Of a stretch of 64,000 nt of DNA, positions 27,001 to 34,960 are shown one piece after another; the stretch's first letter is position 1; every line of letters begins with the position of its first letter. This DNA comes from Streptomyces sp. CMB-StM0423 (lineage in GTDB: Bacteria; Actinomycetota; Actinomycetes; Streptomycetales; Streptomycetaceae): NCBI RefSeq assembly GCF_002847285.1, contig NZ_CP025407.1:4868501-4932500 (forward strand). The letters run 5' to 3'. The notes under the pieces are model-generated. The model did no database searches. It saw only the letters and a list, made by a program, of their open reading frames with translations, and was not told the DNA's origin. The position numbers and the translations under genes are program-made.

Positions 27001-27419
27001 CCCTCGTCGCGGACGCCCCCGACCTGGTGCCCCTGGCCACCGCCCACCCGCTGCTCCCGGTCGCCCCGGGGGAGGCGGCGGCGCTGGGGGAACTGCTCCA
27101 GGTCCGGCGGCTGAGTGAGGCGTACGAGGCCCGGGTGGAGACGGCGGGCGAGACCCGCGAGGTCCCGCGGCCCGTACGGGACCTGCTGGGCCCGGACACC
27201 CCGGCGACGTACGAGGAACACGGGCAACTGACCGCCGGCGGCACCGAACTCGACTGGCGCCGCACCCCGGACGGCACCGTCCACGCGGCGACGATGGAGG
27301 GCCTGGCGGCCGGTCTGGCGTGGGCCACCGGGCAGTGGCAGCGGCGGTTCGAGGCGGCGGCGCTGCTGGAGGACCCGACGCGGACGCGGGAGCTGGCGGA
27401 GGCCCGCTGGTTCGACTGA
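24042..27419 (+). CDS. Sacsin-N / Hsp90-like ATPase domain protein
   Basis: A 1125-residue protein starting with GTG after AAGGAG. The N-terminal third is a GHKL (Hsp90/gyrase B/sacsin) ATP-binding domain: N-box VVELAQNAADAAAR (residues 52-65, with the catalytic-type Glu and Mg-binding Asn), a VANTGAPLDAAGVESLSTLRASAKR segment, and the glycine box GRFGVGFSAVLAVSD near residue 182. A Gly/Ala-rich insertion of about 60 residues interrupts the ATPase domain. The rest has no motif I recognise. Related actinomycete proteins are annotated as Hsp90-like or sacsin-like; a chaperone role is an inference. It stands alone between convergent genes. Confidence 0.8.
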   Translation: MDPVDPLDPVADPTARLRTAALDAWAASAARFREDANAEEDLALGGYRDRLVVELAQNAADAAARAGAAGRLRLTLTEAASGGGPGGPVEDAGGARPVDEGAGGSAAHAAGGDDEPSASGSAGAAAEPAAGGGPAVASAPGQEWVLTVANTGAPLDAAGVESLSTLRASAKRGEDTEEAVGRFGVGFSAVLAVSDAPAVASRGGARVRWSLAEARELVRTTAERNPALAGEAARRDGHVPLLRLPLPLAAADAPAVPEGYDTAVRLPLRDEAAAALARRLLGGIDDALLLALPGLAEVVVETPEGVRTLRRREDGPYTVVEDTRRTDRHPRSQAEPPAATRYRTRTAAGRLDPHLLADRPVEERLRPTWSVTWAVPVDPDGAPAAPATAPVLHAPTPTDEPLGVPALLIASFPLEPTRRHLAPGPLTDFLVARAADAYAELLADWAPLTPGTIDLVPGPLGRGELDGALRAGILRLLPGVAFLPPAAPEEGAKPQPLRPRDALVAEGAGAETVHRLGDVFPHLLPAGLERRGELRTLGVSRMPLGELVERLAGVERPAAWWHGLYGSLAGTDPEELGGLPVPLADGRVVAGPRQVLLPAGGDWGDGGTGGRPARLARLGLRVADPVAAHPVLEQLGAVPATPRAVLTTPQVRAAVAGSLDAGEVWFDEGPEQGAPDPEELADIVLGLVRDAHLAPGDEPWLAALALPDEDGDPAPAGELVYPGSPFAAVIRPGELAYCAADLVERWGEEPLTAVGVQADFVLVRAEDVVLDPDELEPRDTPYPEADDAGLLDAVDVWCEDVLDQLPETPVPPVLTELVGVRDLDLVDDAHWPQALALLSRPPLREALTRSARVLLPNGEAYPVRPYTAWWLRGNPVLDGRPPAGLRAAGGDPLLAGLYEPADASAVGDEQVLRALGVRTSAAALLDEPGGAAELLARLADPDHDVTPGQLHALYTLLAGLDPADVTLPDDLRAVRDGATEVVPAGEALVADAPDLVPLATAHPLLPVAPGEAAALGELLQVRRLSEAYEARVETAGETREVPRPVRDLLGPDTPATYEEHGQLTAGGTELDWRRTPDGTVHAATMEGLAAGLAWATGQWQRRFEAAALLEDPTRTRELAEARWFD

Positions 27420-27455
27420 GGAGGGGCGGCCCCAGGGACCCCGCGCACGGAACAG

Positions 27456-27490
27456 GGGCCGGGTGAACGGAACAAGCAGTCACCCGGCCC
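27456..27490. terminator. Bidirectional terminator between convergent genes
   Basis: GGGCCGGGTGA (27456-27466) pairs perfectly over 11 bp with TCACCCGGCCC (27480-27490) around a 13-base loop. It lies between the ends of the sacsin-like gene (+) and the MFS gene (-) and can serve both. Confidence 0.7.
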
Positions 27491-27508
27491 GTAGAACCCC
27501 TTCCGTGC

Positions 27509-28867
27509 CTACGCCGCCGGAGCCAGCTCCTCCGCCCGCTGCGACGGCACGAACGCGACGTGCTTGCGCCCCCGCCGCAGGTCTATCCGCAGCCGCAGCC
27601 CGCCGACCCTGGCCAGCACCAGACCCACCGTGACGGCCGCGAGCGCGGATATCACCCCGCAGGTCAGGAACCCGATCCGGGCGCCGAACGTGTCCGTGGC
27701 CCAGCCGACGACCGGCCCGCCGATCGGCGTGCCGCCGACGAACACCATGACGAACAGGCTCATCACCCGGCCGCGCATGGCCTCGTCCGTGGCGAGCTGG
27801 ACGTTGGCGTTCGCGGTCGTGTTGAAGAGCAGCCCGGCCGCGCCCACCGGCACCAGCAGCGCCGCGAAGAGCCAGAACGCCGGCGACACCGCCGCGACGA
27901 TCTCCAGCACGCCGAACGCCACCGCCGCGAGCACCGTCAGCCGCATCCTGCTGGCCCCGCGCCGCGCCGCGAACAGCGCGCCGCCGAGGGAGCCGGCGGC
28001 CATCAGCGAGTTCAGCAGCCCGTACGTGCCGGCGTCGCCGTGGAAGACCTCGTCCACGTACGCCGTGAGCCAGATCGGGAAGTTGTAGCCGAACGTGCCG
28101 ATGAAGCCGACCAGGACGATCGGCCACAGCAGCTCGGGCCGCCCGGCGACGTACTTCAGGCCCTCGCGCAACTGCCCCTTGCCGCGCGGCGCGCGCTCGA
28201 CGCGGTGCAGCTCCGCGGTGCGCATGAGCAGCAGCCCGGTGATGGGGGCGATGAAGGAGAGCCCGTTCAGCAGGAACGCCCAGCCGCTGCCCACGGCGGT
28301 GATGAGGACGCCGGCGACGGCGGGCCCGAGGAGGCGGGCCGTCTGGAAGTTGGCGGCGTTGAGGCTGACGGCGTTCTGCATCTGCTCCTTGCCGACCAGC
28401 TCGGCGACGAACACCTGGCGCGCCGGGTTGTCGACGACAGTGGCGAGGCCGAGCAGGAACGCCATGAGGTAGACGTGCCACACCGTCACGGCTCCGCTCA
28501 GCGTGAGCGCCGCGAGCGCGAGGCCGATGAGACCCATGGCCGCCTGGGTGGCGAGGAGCAGCTTGCGCTTCGGCAGCCGGTCGGCGAGGACGCCGCCGTA
28601 GAGGCCGAACAGCAGCATGGGCAGGAACTGCAGCGCGGTCGTGATGCCGACGGCGGTGGCGGATCCGGTGAGGCTGAGCACCAGCCAGTCCTGGGCGATG
28701 CGCTGCATCCAGGTACCGGTGTTGGAGACCACCTGGCCGCAGGCGAAGAGCCGGTAGTTGCGGATCCTCAGCGAGCTGAAGGTGCCGCGTCTGCTGCTCT
28801 CCTCTTCTTCTTCGTAGTCATCGGGTGCGGGTGCGGGTGCGGAGTCTGCTCCGGGTCCCGTACTCAA
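27509..28867 (-). CDS. MFS exporter, EntS/DHA3-like
   Basis: A 452-residue membrane transporter. After an acidic N-terminus (DDYEEEEESSRRG), the FSSLRIRNYRLFACGQVVSNTGTWMQRIAQDWLVLSLTG segment is characteristic of the EntS/MefA-like MFS branch that exports siderophores, macrolides or other drugs. The A-motif loop is GGVLADRLPKRKLL. About twelve hydrophobic helices follow. It lies 28 bp downstream of a MarR regulator gene on the same strand, and an AT-rich palindrome precedes that gene. A ligand-inducible drug efflux unit is therefore likely. The substrate cannot be told from sequence. Confidence 0.88.
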   Translation of the reverse strand: MSTGPGADSAPAPAPDDYEEEEESSRRGTFSSLRIRNYRLFACGQVVSNTGTWMQRIAQDWLVLSLTGSATAVGITTALQFLPMLLFGLYGGVLADRLPKRKLLLATQAAMGLIGLALAALTLSGAVTVWHVYLMAFLLGLATVVDNPARQVFVAELVGKEQMQNAVSLNAANFQTARLLGPAVAGVLITAVGSGWAFLLNGLSFIAPITGLLLMRTAELHRVERAPRGKGQLREGLKYVAGRPELLWPIVLVGFIGTFGYNFPIWLTAYVDEVFHGDAGTYGLLNSLMAAGSLGGALFAARRGASRMRLTVLAAVAFGVLEIVAAVSPAFWLFAALLVPVGAAGLLFNTTANANVQLATDEAMRGRVMSLFVMVFVGGTPIGGPVVGWATDTFGARIGFLTCGVISALAAVTVGLVLARVGGLRLRIDLRRGRKHVAFVPSQRAEELAPAA

Positions 28868-28895
28868 GGCGTTCTCCTCCGGTCATCGTCCTTCG

Positions 28896-29363
28896 TCAGC
28901 GTGGTGCGGCCTCCGGCATCGGCAGGTGGGCCAGCTTTTCGAGCACCGGTGCGGCGTCGCGCAGCGTGGCCCACTCCTCCTCGGACAGACCGCCGGCCAG
29001 CTCGGCCAGCCAGGCGTTGCGCTTGCGGCGGCTCTCCTCAAGCATCGCCTCGGCCTGCTCGGTCTGGCTGACGACCTTCTGCCGCCGGTCCTCCGGGTGC
29101 GGCTCCAGCCGGACCAGCCCCTTGGTCTCCAGCATGGCGACGATGCGCGTCATCGACGGCGGCTGGACGTGCTCCTTGCGCGCCAGCTCACCGGGGCCGA
29201 GCGGACCGCAGCGGAAGAGCGTGCCGAGCACCGACATCTCGGTCGGGCTCAGCGACTCGTCCACGCGCTGGTGCCGCAGCCGGCGGGTCAGCCGCATGAT
29301 CGCGGAGCGGAGCGAGTTCACCGCGGCGGCGTTCTCCTCCTGGGACAGGTCAGGCATGGTCAT
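28896..29363 (-). CDS. MarR-family transcriptional repressor
   Basis: A 155-residue MarR protein. The winged helix is visible in SPTEMSVLGTLFRCGPLGPGELARKEHVQPPSMTRIVAMLETKGLVRLEPHPEDRRQKVV, including the conserved DRR wing. N- and C-terminal helices (NAAAVNSLRSAIMRLTRRLRHQRV, and WATLRDAAPVLEKLAH) form the dimer interface. It is encoded directly upstream of an MFS exporter and probably represses both genes until a ligand binds. Its probable operator is the palindrome at 29376-29395 just upstream of its start. Confidence 0.92.
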   Translation of the reverse strand: MTMPDLSQEENAAAVNSLRSAIMRLTRRLRHQRVDESLSPTEMSVLGTLFRCGPLGPGELARKEHVQPPSMTRIVAMLETKGLVRLEPHPEDRRQKVVSQTEQAEAMLEESRRKRNAWLAELAGGLSEEEWATLRDAAPVLEKLAHLPMPEAAPR

Positions 29364-29375
29364 TAGCGTACCTCA

Positions 29376-29395
29376 TTACTTTAGCTAAGTAAAGT
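29376..29395. promoter_or_regulatory. Probable MarR operator
   Basis: TTACTTTAGCTAAGTAA (29376-29392) has TTACTT/AAGTAA arms; the overlapping ACTTTA/TAAAGT arms extend to 29395, and the centre TTAGCTAA is itself palindromic. It is a sharply AT-rich site in GC-rich DNA, 12 bases upstream of the marR start codon. Confidence 0.6.
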
Positions 29396-29506
29396 TCGGA
29401 AGCCGAGACAGAGGAGGTTACGGCCTGGTCGTGCGGCCCACCCGAAAGGATGGCCGCGTACGGGAAAGCCCGCCCCCGGTATACGCGAACGGCGACCCTG
29501 AGCGGC

Positions 29507-29776
29507 ATGGGGACACACGTGCTGAGTCTGCGAATAGACGGCAACCTCCTCGACCGCCTCCGCACCCACGCGGCGAAGCGGGACATGCCCGTGCAGGACT
29601 ACGTGCTGCAATTGCTGCAGCGCAACGACTTCGACGAACGCGTCCAGACCGCGGAAGCGGAATCCGCCCGCCTCACCCACTGGCCCACCACCACGAACCC
29701 GGCTGCCACGACCACGACGGCGCCGCACGGTCAGTTGAGGCCCAGCCAGCGTTCGATGGGGTTCAGGGCGAAGTAG
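29507..29776 (+). CDS. Ribbon-helix-helix DNA-binding protein
   Basis: An 89-residue protein with an N-terminal ribbon-helix-helix fold: the beta strand HVLSLRIDG followed by helices NLLDRLRTHAAKR and PVQDYVLQLLQRN. The remaining 35 residues are Thr/Ala-rich and probably disordered. I chose the ATG at 29507 because the strand follows directly; the frame is open from 29450. RHH proteins of this size often serve as antitoxins or small repressors, but no toxin gene is adjacent. Its 3' end overlaps the end of the convergent NCS2 permease gene by 46 bases, so the exact end could be under conflicting constraint. Confidence 0.65.
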   Translation: MGTHVLSLRIDGNLLDRLRTHAAKRDMPVQDYVLQLLQRNDFDERVQTAEAESARLTHWPTTTNPAATTTTAPHGQLRPSQRSMGFRAK

Positions 29777-31200
29777 ACGACGAACACCGCCGAGGTCACC
29801 CACAGCGCCGGGCGGACGCTCGCCGGGCGGCCGACCGCCGTGCGGAGGAGGGTGTGGGCCAGGAAGCCCATGCCGATGCCGACCGTGATGCTGTAGCTGA
29901 AGGGCATCAGGACGATGGTCAGGAAGGCGGGGGCCGCGATCGTGGTGTCGGACCAGTCGATGCTGCGGATGTTGGCCGACAGGATCAGGAAGCCGACCAC
30001 CACCAGCGCCGGGGTCGCCGCCTGCGAGGGGACGATCGTCACCAGCGGGGTGAAGACCAGCGCCAGCAGGAACAGGCCGCCCGTGACGAGGTTCGCGAGG
30101 CCCGTACGCGCGCCCTCGCCGACGCCCGCGGTGGACTCGGCGAAGGCCGTGCCCGCCGAGGCGGAGGCGGCGCCGCCCAGGGCGACGGCGGCGCCGTCGG
30201 CCATGAGGACCCGGTTCATCTCGGGGAGGCGGCCGTGTTCGTCGAGGAGGCGGGCCTCCTCGGTGACGCCGAGGATCGTGCCCATCGCGTCGAAGAAGCC
30301 GGACAGCAGCACGGTGAAGACGAAGAGGCAGCCCGTCAGGATCCCCGCCTCGCGGAAGCCGCCGAAGAGGCTCGCCTCGCCGAGCAGGCCGAAGTGGGGG
30401 GCCTCGACGACGTGGTCGGGGAGCACCGGGGCGGTCAGGCCCCACTCCTTCTCCGGGAGGCCGGCGACCGCGTGGATGATCACGGCGAGGACCGTCATCG
30501 TGACGATGCTGACCAGGATCGCGCCGCGGAAGCGGCGGGCCAGCAGCACGAAGGTCAGCCCGAGGCCCAGCATGAAGACCAGGACGGGCCACCCCTTCAG
30601 GTGACCCGCCGTGCCCAGGGTGAGGGGGACGGTGGTCTGCGCGGAGTCAGGGTTGCGGGTGACGAAGCCCGCGTCGACCAGGCCGACGAGGGCGATGAAC
30701 AGGCCGATGCCGATCGCGATGGCCTTGCGCAGGCCGTCGGGGATCGCGGACATCACCCGTTCCCGTAGCCCGGTGGCCACCAGCAGCATGATGATCAGCC
30801 CCGCGAGCACCACCATGCCCATCGCGTCGGCCCACGACATCTCCGGCGCGAGCTGGAGCGACACCACGGCGTTGATGCCGAGGCCGGCGGCGCAGGCGAC
30901 GGGGACGTTGCCGAGGACGCCCATGAGGAGGGTGGTCACCGCCGCGACCAGCACGGTGGCCGTGACCAGTTCGCCGTGGTCCAGCTTGTGGCCGAACTTG
31001 TCCTTCGCCGAGCCGAGGATGATCGGGTTCAGCACGATGATGTACGCCATGGCGAAGAACGTCGCCAGCCCGCCCCGCAGCTCCTGGGTGACGGACGAGC
31101 CGCGCCGCGAGATGTGGAAGTAGGCGTCGAGCGGCGAGGGGGGAGGGGGCGGGGGTCCGTCCCCGGGGGCCGTGCCGGTGGTCTTCGCGGAGGGGGGCAT
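29731..31200 (-). CDS. NCS2-family purine permease (AzgA-like)
   Basis: A 489-residue nucleobase:cation symporter of the AzgA branch of the NCS2 family, which takes up hypoxanthine, guanine or adenine. After SPLDAYFHISRRGSSVTQELRGGLATFFAMAYIIVLNP, typical of the family N-terminus, about twelve to fourteen hydrophobic helices follow. Substrate-site regions are ALGGAASASAGTAFAESTAGVGEGARTG and LSGFFDAMGTILGVTEEA. I chose the ATG at 31200 (MPPSAKTTG); the open frame upstream overlaps the divergent gene region. The protein is in the cytoplasmic membrane. There is no adjacent purine gene. Confidence 0.92.
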   Translation of the reverse strand: MPPSAKTTGTAPGDGPPPPPPSPLDAYFHISRRGSSVTQELRGGLATFFAMAYIIVLNPIILGSAKDKFGHKLDHGELVTATVLVAAVTTLLMGVLGNVPVACAAGLGINAVVSLQLAPEMSWADAMGMVVLAGLIIMLLVATGLRERVMSAIPDGLRKAIAIGIGLFIALVGLVDAGFVTRNPDSAQTTVPLTLGTAGHLKGWPVLVFMLGLGLTFVLLARRFRGAILVSIVTMTVLAVIIHAVAGLPEKEWGLTAPVLPDHVVEAPHFGLLGEASLFGGFREAGILTGCLFVFTVLLSGFFDAMGTILGVTEEARLLDEHGRLPEMNRVLMADGAAVALGGAASASAGTAFAESTAGVGEGARTGLANLVTGGLFLLALVFTPLVTIVPSQAATPALVVVGFLILSANIRSIDWSDTTIAAPAFLTIVLMPFSYSITVGIGMGFLAHTLLRTAVGRPASVRPALWVTSAVFVVYFALNPIERWLGLN

Positions 31201-31269
31201 GCGTGACCTTCGTACGGAACCGCGGCCGGACTTCGGCGCCCACACAGTATGCCGCCGTGATCGGCCCCG

Positions 31270-31283
31270 TACCCTGGTCGACA
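31270..31283 (+). promoter_or_regulatory. Putative leaderless promoter -10 box for the DUF2530 gene
   Basis: TACCCT at 31270-31275 lies 7 bases before the ATG at 31283, and no ribosome binding site is visible. Confidence 0.45.
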
Positions 31284-31549
31284 TGGGCAAGAAGGCGTAC
31301 AGGCACCCGGCGCCGGAGCCGTTCGAAGGCGACATCAGAGCGGTGACGGTCGGCGGCACCGTGCTCTGGCTGGTGCTCTTCGTGGTCCAGTTGCCGTTCC
31401 TCGGCTGGCTGGACGACCACGACCGCATGTGGTGGCTGTGGACCTGCCTGGCGGGCGCCGGTCTCGGCGTCCTCGGCCTCTGGTACGTACGCCGCCGCGA
31501 GGCCGCGCTTGCGCGGGGCGGCGACGCGGGCGCCCGGTCGAACACGTAA
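31283..31549 (+). CDS. DUF2530 small membrane protein
   Basis: An 88-residue protein of the actinobacterial DUF2530 family. The N-terminus (KKAYRHPAPEPFEGDIRAVTVGGTVLWLVLFVVQLPF) ends in the first transmembrane helix, and a second helix covers WWLWTCLAGAGLGVLGLWYV, followed by a basic tail (RRREAALARGG). No function is established. Its ATG follows a -10-like TACCCT by 7 bases. The P-type ATPase gene starts 10 bp after its stop on the same strand, so they may share expression. Confidence 0.85.
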   Translation: MGKKAYRHPAPEPFEGDIRAVTVGGTVLWLVLFVVQLPFLGWLDDHDRMWWLWTCLAGAGLGVLGLWYVRRREAALARGGDAGARSNT

Positions 31550-31559
31550 CGTCGTACGC

Positions 31560-34070
31560 ATGACGCAGCGGGTCGAGACGGCCGCCGACGGCGGCGAGGG
31601 GCCGGAGCCCGGCGGCGGGCCGGGCGGGGCGGGCGGGAAACCGAACGGAGCCGGCGGTACGCCGGGTGGTACCGGCGGCGAGCCGGGCCGGGCCGGGGCG
31701 AACGGGACAGGCGCCGTCGCGCTGCGGCACGACGGGCTCACCGCCGCCGAGGTCGCCGAGCGCGTCGCCCGCGGCGAGGTCAACGACGTACCCGTACGCT
31801 CCTCCCGCTCCACCGCCGACATCGTCCGCGCCAACGTCTTCACCCGCTTCAACGCCATCATCGGCGTCCTGTGGGTCATCATGCTCGTCGTCGCGCCCAT
31901 CCAGGACAGCCTCTTCGGCTTCGTGATCCTCGCGAACACCGGCATCGGCATCATCCAGGAACTGCGCGCCAAGAAGACCCTCGACAACCTCGCCGTCATC
32001 GGCGAGGCCAAGCCGCAGGTGCGCCGCGACGGCCGCACCGCGGAGATCCCCACCGCCGAGATCGTCCTCGGCGACCTCGTCGAGCTGGGCCCCGGCGACA
32101 AGGTCGTCGTCGACGGCGAGGTGCTGGAGTCCGACAGCCTGGAGGTCGACGAGTCGCTGCTCACCGGTGAGGCCGACCCCGTCATCAAGCAGCCGGGCGA
32201 CAAGGTGCTCTCCGGCAGCTTCGTCGTCGCCGGCGGCGGCGCGTTCACGGCGACGAAGGTGGGGCGCGAGGCGTACGCCGTGCAGTTGGCGGAGGAGGCG
32301 TCGCGCTTCACGCTCGTCCACTCCGAGCTGCGCAGCGGCATCAGCACGATCCTCAAGTACGTGACGTACATGATGATCCCGGCCGCCATCGGCCTGGTCA
32401 TCAGCCAGCTCGTGGTCGAGAACAACAGCCCGCAGGACGCCATCCGCCGCATGGTCGGCGGCATCGTGCCGATGGTGCCCGAGGGGCTGGTGCTGCTGAC
32501 CTCGGTGGCGTTCGCCATAGGGGTCATCCGGCTCGGCCGCAAGCAGTGCCTCGTGCAGGAACTGCCCGCGATCGAAGGGCTCGCGCGGGTCGACGTCGTC
32601 TGCCTCGACAAGACCGGCACCCTCACCGAGGGCGGCATGGACGTCACCGAGCTGCGGCCGCTGGGCGGCGCGACGGAGGCGGACGTACGGCGGGTGCTGG
32701 GCGCGTTCGGCTCGTCCGACTCGCGGCCGAACGCCAGCCTCCAGGCCATCATCGAGGCGTACCCGGACACCGGGGAGCTGCGCTGCACGGGGGCGCTGCC
32801 GTTCTCCTCGGCGCGCAAGTACAGCGGGGCGGCGTTCAGCGAGGCGCAGGGTTCCGGGGACGGCGGTACGTGGCTGCTGGGCGCCCCCGACGTGCTGCTG
32901 CCCGCCGACGACGCCTCCCTCGCCGAGATCGACGACCTCAACGCCCAGGGCCTGCGTGTGCTGCTGCTCGCCCGCGCCGTACGGGAGCTCGACGACCCGG
33001 AGGTGGCGGCCGGCGTCGAGCCGACCGCGCTGGTCGTCCTGGAGCAGCGGCTGCGCCCGGACGCCGCCGACACCCTGGGCTACTTCGCGGACGAGCGGGT
33101 CGAGACGAAGATCATCTCGGGCGACAACGCGGTGTCCGTGGGCGCGGTGGCCGCGAAGCTCGGCATGGCGCGCGCGGACCGTACGGTCGACGCCCGCACC
33201 CTGCCGGCCGACCGCGACGAGATGGCCGCCGTCCTCGACGACAACGCGGTCTTCGGCCGCGTCAACCCGCAGCAGAAGCGCGACATGGTCGCCGCGCTGA
33301 AGTCCCGCGGCCACGACGTGGCGATGACGGGCGACGGCGTCAACGACGTGCTGGCGCTGAAGGACGCGGACATCGGCGTGTCCATGGGCTCCGGCTCGGA
33401 GGCGTCGAAGGCCGTCGCGCAGATCGTCCTGCTGAACAACAGCTTCTCCACCCTCCCCTCGGTGGTCGCCGAGGGCCGCCGGGTCATCGGCAACATCGAG
33501 CGGGTCGCGAACCTGTTCCTGGTCAAGACCGTCTACTCGGTGCTGCTCGCGCTGCTCGTCGTCGCCACGCAGGTGCCGTACCCCTTCCTGCCGCGGCATC
33601 TGACGCTGCTCTCGACGCTGACGATCGGTGTGCCGGCGTTCTTCCTGGCGCTGGCGCCGAACAAGGAGCGGGCGCGGCCGCACTTCGTGCGCCGGGTGAT
33701 GCGGTACGCGATCCCCGCGGGGCTGATCGCCGGGACGGCGACGTTCGTGACGTACATGCTGGCGCGGTCCCACTACTCGGGTCCTGGGGCGCTGGACGCG
33801 GAGACGTCGGCGGCGACGCTGACGCTGTTCCTGATCGCGATGTGGGTGCTGGTGATCATCGCGCGGCCGTACACCTGGTGGCGGGTGGGGCTGGTCGGGA
33901 CGATGGCGCTGGGGTTCGTGATCGTGCTGGTCACGCCCTGGCTGCAGAAGTTCTTCGCGCTGAAGCTGGTGGGTACGGAGATGCCGTGGACGGCGGTGGG
34001 GATCGCGGTCGTGTCGGCGGTGCTGCTGGAGTTCGCGTGGCGGTGGGTGACGCGCCGGTTCCCGGACTGA
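31560..34070 (+). CDS. P-type cation-transporting ATPase (CtpE-like, probable Ca2+ pump)
   Basis: An 836-residue P-type ATPase. After a Gly-rich disordered start, the actuator domain contains LLTGEADP. The phosphorylation loop is VCLDKTGTLTEGG, and the hinge is MTGDGVNDVLALKDADIG. The membrane motif before the P-domain is PMVPEGLVLLTSVAFAIG, with the PEG(L) of P2-type Ca2+/monovalent cation pumps instead of the CPC of heavy-metal pumps. About ten transmembrane helices are expected. Overall it most resembles mycobacterial CtpE, a calcium transporter; the ion is an inference. TAACGT about 8 bases before the ATG may be a leaderless -10 box. Confidence 0.87.
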   Translation: MTQRVETAADGGEGPEPGGGPGGAGGKPNGAGGTPGGTGGEPGRAGANGTGAVALRHDGLTAAEVAERVARGEVNDVPVRSSRSTADIVRANVFTRFNAIIGVLWVIMLVVAPIQDSLFGFVILANTGIGIIQELRAKKTLDNLAVIGEAKPQVRRDGRTAEIPTAEIVLGDLVELGPGDKVVVDGEVLESDSLEVDESLLTGEADPVIKQPGDKVLSGSFVVAGGGAFTATKVGREAYAVQLAEEASRFTLVHSELRSGISTILKYVTYMMIPAAIGLVISQLVVENNSPQDAIRRMVGGIVPMVPEGLVLLTSVAFAIGVIRLGRKQCLVQELPAIEGLARVDVVCLDKTGTLTEGGMDVTELRPLGGATEADVRRVLGAFGSSDSRPNASLQAIIEAYPDTGELRCTGALPFSSARKYSGAAFSEAQGSGDGGTWLLGAPDVLLPADDASLAEIDDLNAQGLRVLLLARAVRELDDPEVAAGVEPTALVVLEQRLRPDAADTLGYFADERVETKIISGDNAVSVGAVAAKLGMARADRTVDARTLPADRDEMAAVLDDNAVFGRVNPQQKRDMVAALKSRGHDVAMTGDGVNDVLALKDADIGVSMGSGSEASKAVAQIVLLNNSFSTLPSVVAEGRRVIGNIERVANLFLVKTVYSVLLALLVVATQVPYPFLPRHLTLLSTLTIGVPAFFLALAPNKERARPHFVRRVMRYAIPAGLIAGTATFVTYMLARSHYSGPGALDAETSAATLTLFLIAMWVLVIIARPYTWWRVGLVGTMALGFVIVLVTPWLQKFFALKLVGTEMPWTAVGIAVVSAVLLEFAWRWVTRRFPD

Positions 34071-34161
34071 GGCGGCCGTGACCGCCGGCGGTACGGGTGC
34101 GGGCGGGCCGGGCGCCGTCGTGCCGGGTGCGGGCGGTGCCGCTGCGGGTGAGCCGGGTGCG

Positions 34162-34776
34162 ATGAAGCTGTTCGCCGCGGTGATCCCGCCCGCGGAGGTG
34201 CTGGGCGAGCTGGCGGAGGCGGTGGCACGGCTGCGGCGGCTGCCAGGCGCCGGGCGGCTGCGCTGGGTGCCGCCGGAGGGGTGGCACCTCACGGTGGCGT
34301 TCTACGGGCAGGTGCCGGCCGGTTCCGTCGCGGAGCTGGAGGAGCGGCTGGCGCGGGCGGCCCGGCGCCGGGGGCCGGTCGGGCTGCGGCTGGCGGGGGG
34401 CGGGCGGTTCTCCGACACCGTGCTGTGGGCGGGGGCGGCGGGCGACGTCGAGGAGCTGGGCCGGCTCGCGGCAAGCACCGCGGCGGCGGGGCACCGCACG
34501 GCGGGGGTGCCGCTGGCGGCGCAGCAGGGCGGGGGCGGGGGCCCTCGGCGACCGGAGCGCCGCTACCGCCCGCACCTGACGCTGGCCCGCCAGCGCCACC
34601 GCGCGGGTACGGACCTGACCCCGTTCACGTACGCGCTACGCGACTTCACCACCCCCCGCCGCGACCTGACCACCCTCACCCTCATCCGCAGCCACCCCCC
34701 ACCCCCCGGCCACCCCGGCGCCCAGCCCCACTACGAGCCCGTAGCCACCTGGCCCCTGGGCGGGGGCGGGACGTAG
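34162..34776 (+). CDS. thpR: RNA 2',3'-cyclic phosphodiesterase (2H family)
   Basis: A 204-residue 2H-phosphoesterase of the LigT/ThpR family, which opens 2',3'-cyclic phosphates on RNA ends. Both HxT motifs are present: HLTVAFYGQ near residue 40 and HLTLARQRH near residue 140. I chose the ATG at 34162 (MKLFAAVIPP) because family members begin with this strand; an upstream start at 34078 would only add a Gly/Ala-rich stretch. It follows the P-type ATPase gene by about 90 bp. Confidence 0.85.
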   Translation: MKLFAAVIPPAEVLGELAEAVARLRRLPGAGRLRWVPPEGWHLTVAFYGQVPAGSVAELEERLARAARRRGPVGLRLAGGGRFSDTVLWAGAAGDVEELGRLAASTAAAGHRTAGVPLAAQQGGGGGPRRPERRYRPHLTLARQRHRAGTDLTPFTYALRDFTTPRRDLTTLTLIRSHPPPPGHPGAQPHYEPVATWPLGGGGT

Positions 34777-34784
34777 AGGGGAAC

Positions 34785-34922
34785 TCAGTCGCGGGGGAAC
34801 TCGTCGGTCCTCAGCTTGAGACCGACGGGGGTATCGGTGAGATCGATCTGCTCACCGAAGTCGAGGGTGAGTTCGCCGCTCTCGTCGGCCATATCGATCC
34901 TGTCGGTCTCCACGACGGTCAT
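34785..34922 (-). CDS. Very small acidic protein of unknown function
   Basis: A 45-residue open frame (MTVVETDRIDMADESG start, ending LKLRTDEFPRD). A strong GGGGAGGAG ribosome binding site lies 7 bases before the ATG, which is the main reason to believe it is real. The peptide is acidic, has no Cys and no hydrophobic helix, and contains alternating hydrophobic/acidic segments (RIDMADESGELTLDFGEQIDLTD). An 8-bp stem hairpin sits just upstream of the ribosome binding site. It is convergent with thpR. I do not recognise a family; a precursor peptide or small regulator cannot be told apart. Confidence 0.5.
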   Translation of the reverse strand: MTVVETDRIDMADESGELTLDFGEQIDLTDTPVGLKLRTDEFPRD

Positions 34923-34938
34923 CGTGCCGCTCCTCCCC

Positions 34939-34960
34939 GCTGCTGCCCAAGCGCAGCAGC
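34939..34960 (-). promoter_or_regulatory. 5' leader hairpin upstream of the 45-residue gene
   Basis: GCTGCTGC (34939-34946) pairs with GCAGCAGC (34953-34960) around 6 bases. On the minus-strand transcript it ends directly before the GGGGAGGAG ribosome binding site. Further upstream, AGTAC-AACC-GTACT (34965-34978) forms another inverted repeat. Confidence 0.4.

Noticed and set aside
34751..34772. GGCCCCTGGGCGGGGGCGGG resembles the dispersed repeat
   Set aside because: It lacks the TACCCTTGGG core and aligns only by G-richness.
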